Below are positions 5,154 to 8,079 of a DNA stretch of 8,079 nucleotides, in pieces. Made by a program: the position numbers and the translations under genes. This DNA comes from Mucilaginibacter_A sp050954865. GTDB taxonomy: Bacteria; Bacteroidota; Bacteroidia; Sphingobacteriales; Sphingobacteriaceae. Below the pieces are notes generated by a model. That model was not told the origin of the DNA and did no database searches. It worked only from the letters and a program-made list of their open reading frames with translations. The stretch is taken from positions 1 to 8,079 of the forward strand of contig JBPBQN010000201.1 in the NCBI GenBank assembly GCA_050954865.1. The letters run 5' to 3'. Each line of letters begins with the position of its first letter. The stretch's first letter is position 1.

Positions 5154-6569
5154 TTACCCTACAATTTTCCCGATCAACGTAGCTGTGGTACATTTTTCGA
5201 TCAAAACATTTGCATAATCGCCTGGCTGGTAGCGTTCATCTGCCGGAAAAACCACGGTTGCGTTTAAATCATTTCGCCCACTGTAATCCAAAGCTGATTT
5301 TTTAGAACGTTTCTCAATCAAAACCTGATGTACTTGTCCAATTTGTTCCAGTAATCTACCATGAGAATGCTGCTGTTGTTTATCCACAATTTCGCGCAAA
5401 CGGCGACTTTTTACTTCCTCCGGAACGTCATCCGCATAACGTTTGGCTGCCAGCGTTCCCGGCCGCTCAGAATACATAAACATATAGGCAAAATCGTATT
5501 TTACATAATCCATCATGCTCAGCGTTTCCTGATGTTCTTCTTCCGTTTCAGAACAAAAACCAGTAATTACATCAGTAGAAATAGCGCAACCTGGCAATAT
5601 TTTCCGGATCGCATCAATACGGTTCATGTACCAGGAACGATCATACGTGCGGTTCATCATTTCCAAAACACGGCTGTTGCCAGATTGTACCGGCAAATGG
5701 ATGTATTTGCAAATGTTATCATGCTTTTTCATGGTGTAAAGCACTTCATCCGTAATATCTTTTGGGTGCGAAGTAGAAAAACGAACACGTAATTTTGGGT
5801 TGATAGAAGCCACAAATTCCAGCAAACCGGCAAAATTCATTGTAATGCCGTCTTCGTTCGTCCATTTATAAGAATCCACATTTTGGCCAAGCAGTGTAAC
5901 TTCTTTATAACCGGAATTATACAGATCACCACATTCTTTTACGATAGAAAATGCATCACGACTGCGTTCGCGGCCGCGCGTAAATGGCACCACACAAAAC
6001 GAACACATGTTATCGCAACCTCGCATAATCGACACAAAAGCGTTGATGCCATTGCTGTTTAAGCGCACCGGACTGATATCTGCATAAGTTTCCTCACGCG
6101 AAAGCAGTACGTTTACCGCTTTTTGTCCGCTGTCAACCTGTTCTATTAAGTTTGGCAAATCGCGGTAAGCATCCGGCCCAACAACAACATCAACCAGTTT
6201 TTCTTCCTCCAGAAACTTGGCTTTTAAACGCTCGGCCATGCAGCCCAAAACGCCAACCACCATTCCGGGATTTCGTTGTTTGGAGACTTTAAATTCTTTT
6301 AAACGGTTGCGCACACGCTGCTCGGCATTTTCTCGGATGGAACAGGTGTTGATAAAAACCACATCGGCTTCCTTAAAATCCGAAGTGGTTTCAAAACCCT
6401 GATCGGCCAAAATAGAAGCTACAATTTCGCTGTCAGAAAAATTCATCGCGCAGCCATAACTTTCAATATAAAGTTTGCGACCGTTGTTTTTCAATATCGG
6501 TTTATCCAGCACCAACGCTTCGCCTTGCCGGTTTTCATCGTGTTTGCTGGTTGGAAAATCCAAATTCAT
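5154..6569 (-). CDS. miaB: tRNA-2-methylthio-N6-dimethylallyladenosine synthase MiaB
   Basis: A complete 471-residue radical SAM methylthiotransferase that adds the 2-methylthio group to i6A37 next to the anticodon of tRNAs reading UNN codons. Three parts are visible. The N-terminal MTTase domain (about 31-150) has the three auxiliary-cluster cysteines Cys40 (ESYGCAMN), Cys76 (INTCSIRENAE) and Cys110 (GVLGCMAER). The radical SAM domain (about 175-400) has CDNMCSFC (Cys185, 189, 192), RGRERSR, LLGQNVDSY, RFSTSHPKD, HLPVQSGN and STDVITGF. The C-terminal TRAM domain (about 405-470) binds RNA. FMYSERPGT (364-372) favours MiaB over MtaB or RimO. All cluster ligands are intact and the length is normal for the phylum, with about 30 extra N-terminal residues before the core. 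It is first in the five-gene operon and is probably transcribed from the promoter at 6587-6594. The ATG follows an A/T-rich leader without a Shine-Dalgarno. Confidence 0.97.
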   Translation of the reverse strand: MNLDFPTSKHDENRQGEALVLDKPILKNNGRKLYIESYGCAMNFSDSEIVASILADQGFETTSDFKEADVVFINTCSIRENAEQRVRNRLKEFKVSKQRNPGMVVGVLGCMAERLKAKFLEEEKLVDVVVGPDAYRDLPNLIEQVDSGQKAVNVLLSREETYADISPVRLNSNGINAFVSIMRGCDNMCSFCVVPFTRGRERSRDAFSIVKECGDLYNSGYKEVTLLGQNVDSYKWTNEDGITMNFAGLLEFVASINPKLRVRFSTSHPKDITDEVLYTMKKHDNICKYIHLPVQSGNSRVLEMMNRTYDRSWYMNRIDAIRKILPGCAISTDVITGFCSETEEEHQETLSMMDYVKYDFAYMFMYSERPGTLAAKRYADDVPEEVKSRRLREIVDKQQQHSHGRLLEQIGQVHQVLIEKRSKKSALDYSGRNDLNATVVFPADERYQPGDYANVLIEKCTTATLIGKIVG

Positions 6570-6586
6570 TTTAAAAAATTGAAGTG

Positions 6587-6594
6587 CAAAAATA
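6587..6594 (-). promoter_or_regulatory. Candidate promoter -7 element of the miaB-secG operon
   Basis: On the minus strand TATTTTTG is an exact match to the Bacteroidota TAnnTTTG element, 17 bases upstream of the miaB ATG. Transcription would start near 6580 with a leader of only about 10 bases. No TTG lies at the usual -33 distance; the region instead overlaps the shared motif at 6616-6628. The location before the first gene of the operon supports the call, and the A/T-rich context weakens it. Confidence 0.4.
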
Positions 6595-6615
6595 AGAAAT
6601 TGTTATTTAATTGCG

Positions 6616-6628
6616 TGACAGATTGGCA
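6616..6628 (+). promoter_or_regulatory. Shared motif TGNCAG-NT-TGGCA, miaB/AsmA-like copy
   Basis: The plus strand reads TGACAGATTGGCA, 11 of 13 bases identical to the copy upstream of groES (1189-1201, minus strand). It has the same internal direct repeat TGNCA with an 8-base period. It lies about 47 bases before miaB on one side and 147 before the AsmA-like gene on the other. Relative to the miaB -7 candidate it covers the -33 region in reverse orientation; relative to the AsmA-like gene it has the same orientation that the groES copy has to groES. Confidence 0.35.
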
Positions 6629-6774
6629 GTATTAAACCAAAATCAGCTTTAACAACAATTTTATGACGAGAAAAGAAGCATCGCCTGTTTCCAAACGTAT
6701 CATTTTGAATACTATTCTATATCTTGTACAAATTTGCCGCGGCCAAACGTATAACAACAGGAATAATTTTTACA

Positions 6775-8079
6775 ATGAGGGTTAAAAGGTTGCTTCGTAA
6801 ATTTAGAAGGTTACGTCGTAAAAAATGGTTTAAAAGGCTGCTTGTGCCTGTGTTTGTGCTGCTGTTTTTAACACTGGTTTCGGCGGTAATGATCAATATT
6901 TATTTTTCGCCGGTTTTATCCAATCAACTTAAAAAAACAGTTTTTAAGTGGAGCAACGGTTTGTATAAAGTTGATTTTGAAGGAAGCAGTTTGCGCGTAA
7001 TTGCCGGCCGGATTGTGATTGATCACCTCAGCCTGAAACCCGATACGGCTGTTTTTAACCAACTAAAAAAAGCAGGAAAAGCACCTAATAATTTGTACAC
7101 ACTTTCGGTTGATAAAATCGTTTTTAAGCATATTCATCCTTTTAAATTGTATTTTAAAAAGGAATTTGATATTGATGAAATTTCCATCAGCAATCCAAAT
7201 GCGCAGGTAATTTATCAGGATTTACATCAGCAATCACCCAAAAGCAACCCAAAAACCATTTATCAGCAAATTGCCGGCACGTTAAAATCGATCCACATCG
7301 GCCAGATTTTGGTAGATAACATCAGTTTGCGTTATCAGGAAGAAATTGATAACCAAACACGCATCCGCCATTTAAAGGAAATCAATGTAAAAGCAACTGA
7401 TTTGCTGATCGATTCCGTCAGTCAGTTTGATAAATCGCGTTACAATTTTTGCAGCGATATTACGGCTTCGATCCACAATTATGTTTTGCAAACCGAAAAT
7501 AATTTACATGAATTTACGGCAAAATCGGTTACTTTTTCCAGTTCAAAATCAAGCATAAAACTGGTTGATGCTGCTTTTATACCGGTAAAAACAGCACATC
7601 CAACGGCAGATCAGCAGGCAAATACGCTGCAACTGGAAAGCGATTCGATCTGTATCAATCATTTTGATTATCTGTCTTTTATCTCAAACCGAAAGATAAA
7701 CGCTTCGGATGTATCCATTTTTGGCCGGAAAATAAATTTTTTTCATAACCGCACTATACTCCAAAAAACAGTTAACGTAGCCAAAACCGGTTTGTACGAA
7801 TTGTTAAAAAACGTGCACAGAGATGTTGCCATCAAAACCATTCATTTTAAAGATGTGGACATGGCTTATGCAGAAATCAGTGCTAAAACCAAGCTGCGCG
7901 GTGTGATAACTTTTGAAAAACTGAATGGTTCAGTGAGCAACATCCTCACCGGAAATGATACGCTGCAAGCCAACCGAAATGTAACGGCGCGCCTAACTGG
8001 CAACCTGATGGGTTACGGCAAAGTGGATGCAACCTTGCAATTTAATGCTGCCAACCCGGCCAATGCTTTGCATTATAAA
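6775..8079 (+). CDS. AsmA-like / DUF748-type membrane-anchored protein, N-terminal part, open at the window edge
   Basis: An uninterrupted frame of 435 codons from ATG to the last base of the window, with no stop, so the 3' end is missing. The first 21 residues are highly basic (MRVKRLLRKFRRLRRKKWFK), followed by one hydrophobic helix (about 22-43), which predicts an inner-membrane anchor with the remainder in the periplasm. After it comes the pattern typical of AsmA-like proteins of Bacteroidota: LYKVDFEGSSLRVIAGRIVI, then DHLSLKPD, and repeated short beta-rich stretches (IDEISISNPNAQVIYQD, IHIGQILVDNISLRYQE, TIHFKDVDMAYAEI). Family members are large, and some (TamB, YhdP) bridge the envelope in lipid transport; whether this one does is inference. 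The gene is divergent from miaB. A weak AGGA (6759-6762) lies 12 bases before the ATG. The family call rests on overall pattern, not on a catalytic motif. Confidence 0.75.
   Translation, partial: MRVKRLLRKFRRLRRKKWFKRLLVPVFVLLFLTLVSAVMINIYFSPVLSNQLKKTVFKWSNGLYKVDFEGSSLRVIAGRIVIDHLSLKPDTAVFNQLKKAGKAPNNLYTLSVDKIVFKHIHPFKLYFKKEFDIDEISISNPNAQVIYQDLHQQSPKSNPKTIYQQIAGTLKSIHIGQILVDNISLRYQEEIDNQTRIRHLKEINVKATDLLIDSVSQFDKSRYNFCSDITASIHNYVLQTENNLHEFTAKSVTFSSSKSSIKLVDAAFIPVKTAHPTADQQANTLQLESDSICINHFDYLSFISNRKINASDVSIFGRKINFFHNRTILQKTVNVAKTGLYELLKNVHRDVAIKTIHFKDVDMAYAEISAKTKLRGVITFEKLNGSVSNILTGNDTLQANRNVTARLTGNLMGYGKVDATLQFNAANPANALHYK

Noticed and set aside
4751..5182. 143-codon plus-strand reading frame opposite the sigma-54 activator
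   Set aside because: It lies entirely over the conserved AAA+ coding sequence and the miaB/activator junction, and its protein has no family features.
5361..5792. 143-codon plus-strand reading frame opposite miaB
   Set aside because: Antisense shadow of a conserved radical SAM gene; low-complexity aromatic and basic content, no initiation signal.

Overview
The window reads as a stretch of core chromosome from a member of the Bacteroidota, most likely a Sphingobacteriales-type bacterium (Pedobacter/Mucilaginibacter-like; this rank is inferred from gene content and style, not proven). Supporting signs are the gene order miaB - sigma-54 activator - lptE - acidic TPR protein - secG - groES - groEL, start codons without clear Shine-Dalgarno sequences but with A/T-rich leaders, exact matches to the Bacteroidota -7 promoter element TAnnTTTG, and the sequence character of the proteins. 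Base composition is moderate and even, and no mobile element, CRISPR array, tRNA or rRNA was seen.

Layout. Positions 1-1025 (minus strand) hold the chaperonin operon: groES (750-1025) followed by groEL, of which only the first 228 codons are present because the window edge cuts it. Positions 1026-1261 are the groES control region plus an intrinsic terminator (1208-1241) that ends the operon upstream. Positions 1262-6569 (minus strand) are five tightly packed genes transcribed miaB, sigma-54-type activator, lptE, acidic TPR protein, secG, with gaps of 7, 13, 20 and 6 bases, so very likely one operon. Positions 6570-6774 are a divergent promoter region. From 6775 to the window end an AsmA-like membrane-anchored protein is encoded on the plus strand; it is still open at the right edge.

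How the genes fit together. The five-gene operon mixes tRNA modification (MiaB), transcription control (an AAA+ sigma-54 activator with no receiver domain), outer-membrane LPS assembly (LptE), protein export (SecG) and a cytosolic acidic protein of unknown function with a C-terminal TPR. The AsmA-like protein across the divergent promoter also belongs to the envelope theme. GroES/GroEL follow with their own terminator-separated promoter.

No new defence, mobile or biosynthetic system is visible. The points most worth a second look are a 13-base motif (TGNCAG-NT-TGGCA) shared between the groES control region and the miaB/AsmA-like divergent promoter, a CRP/FNR-geometry palindrome close to groES, an 87-base in-frame tandem duplication in the acidic TPR protein, that protein's GTG start, and the linkage of a GAYTGA-type sigma-54 activator to envelope genes.
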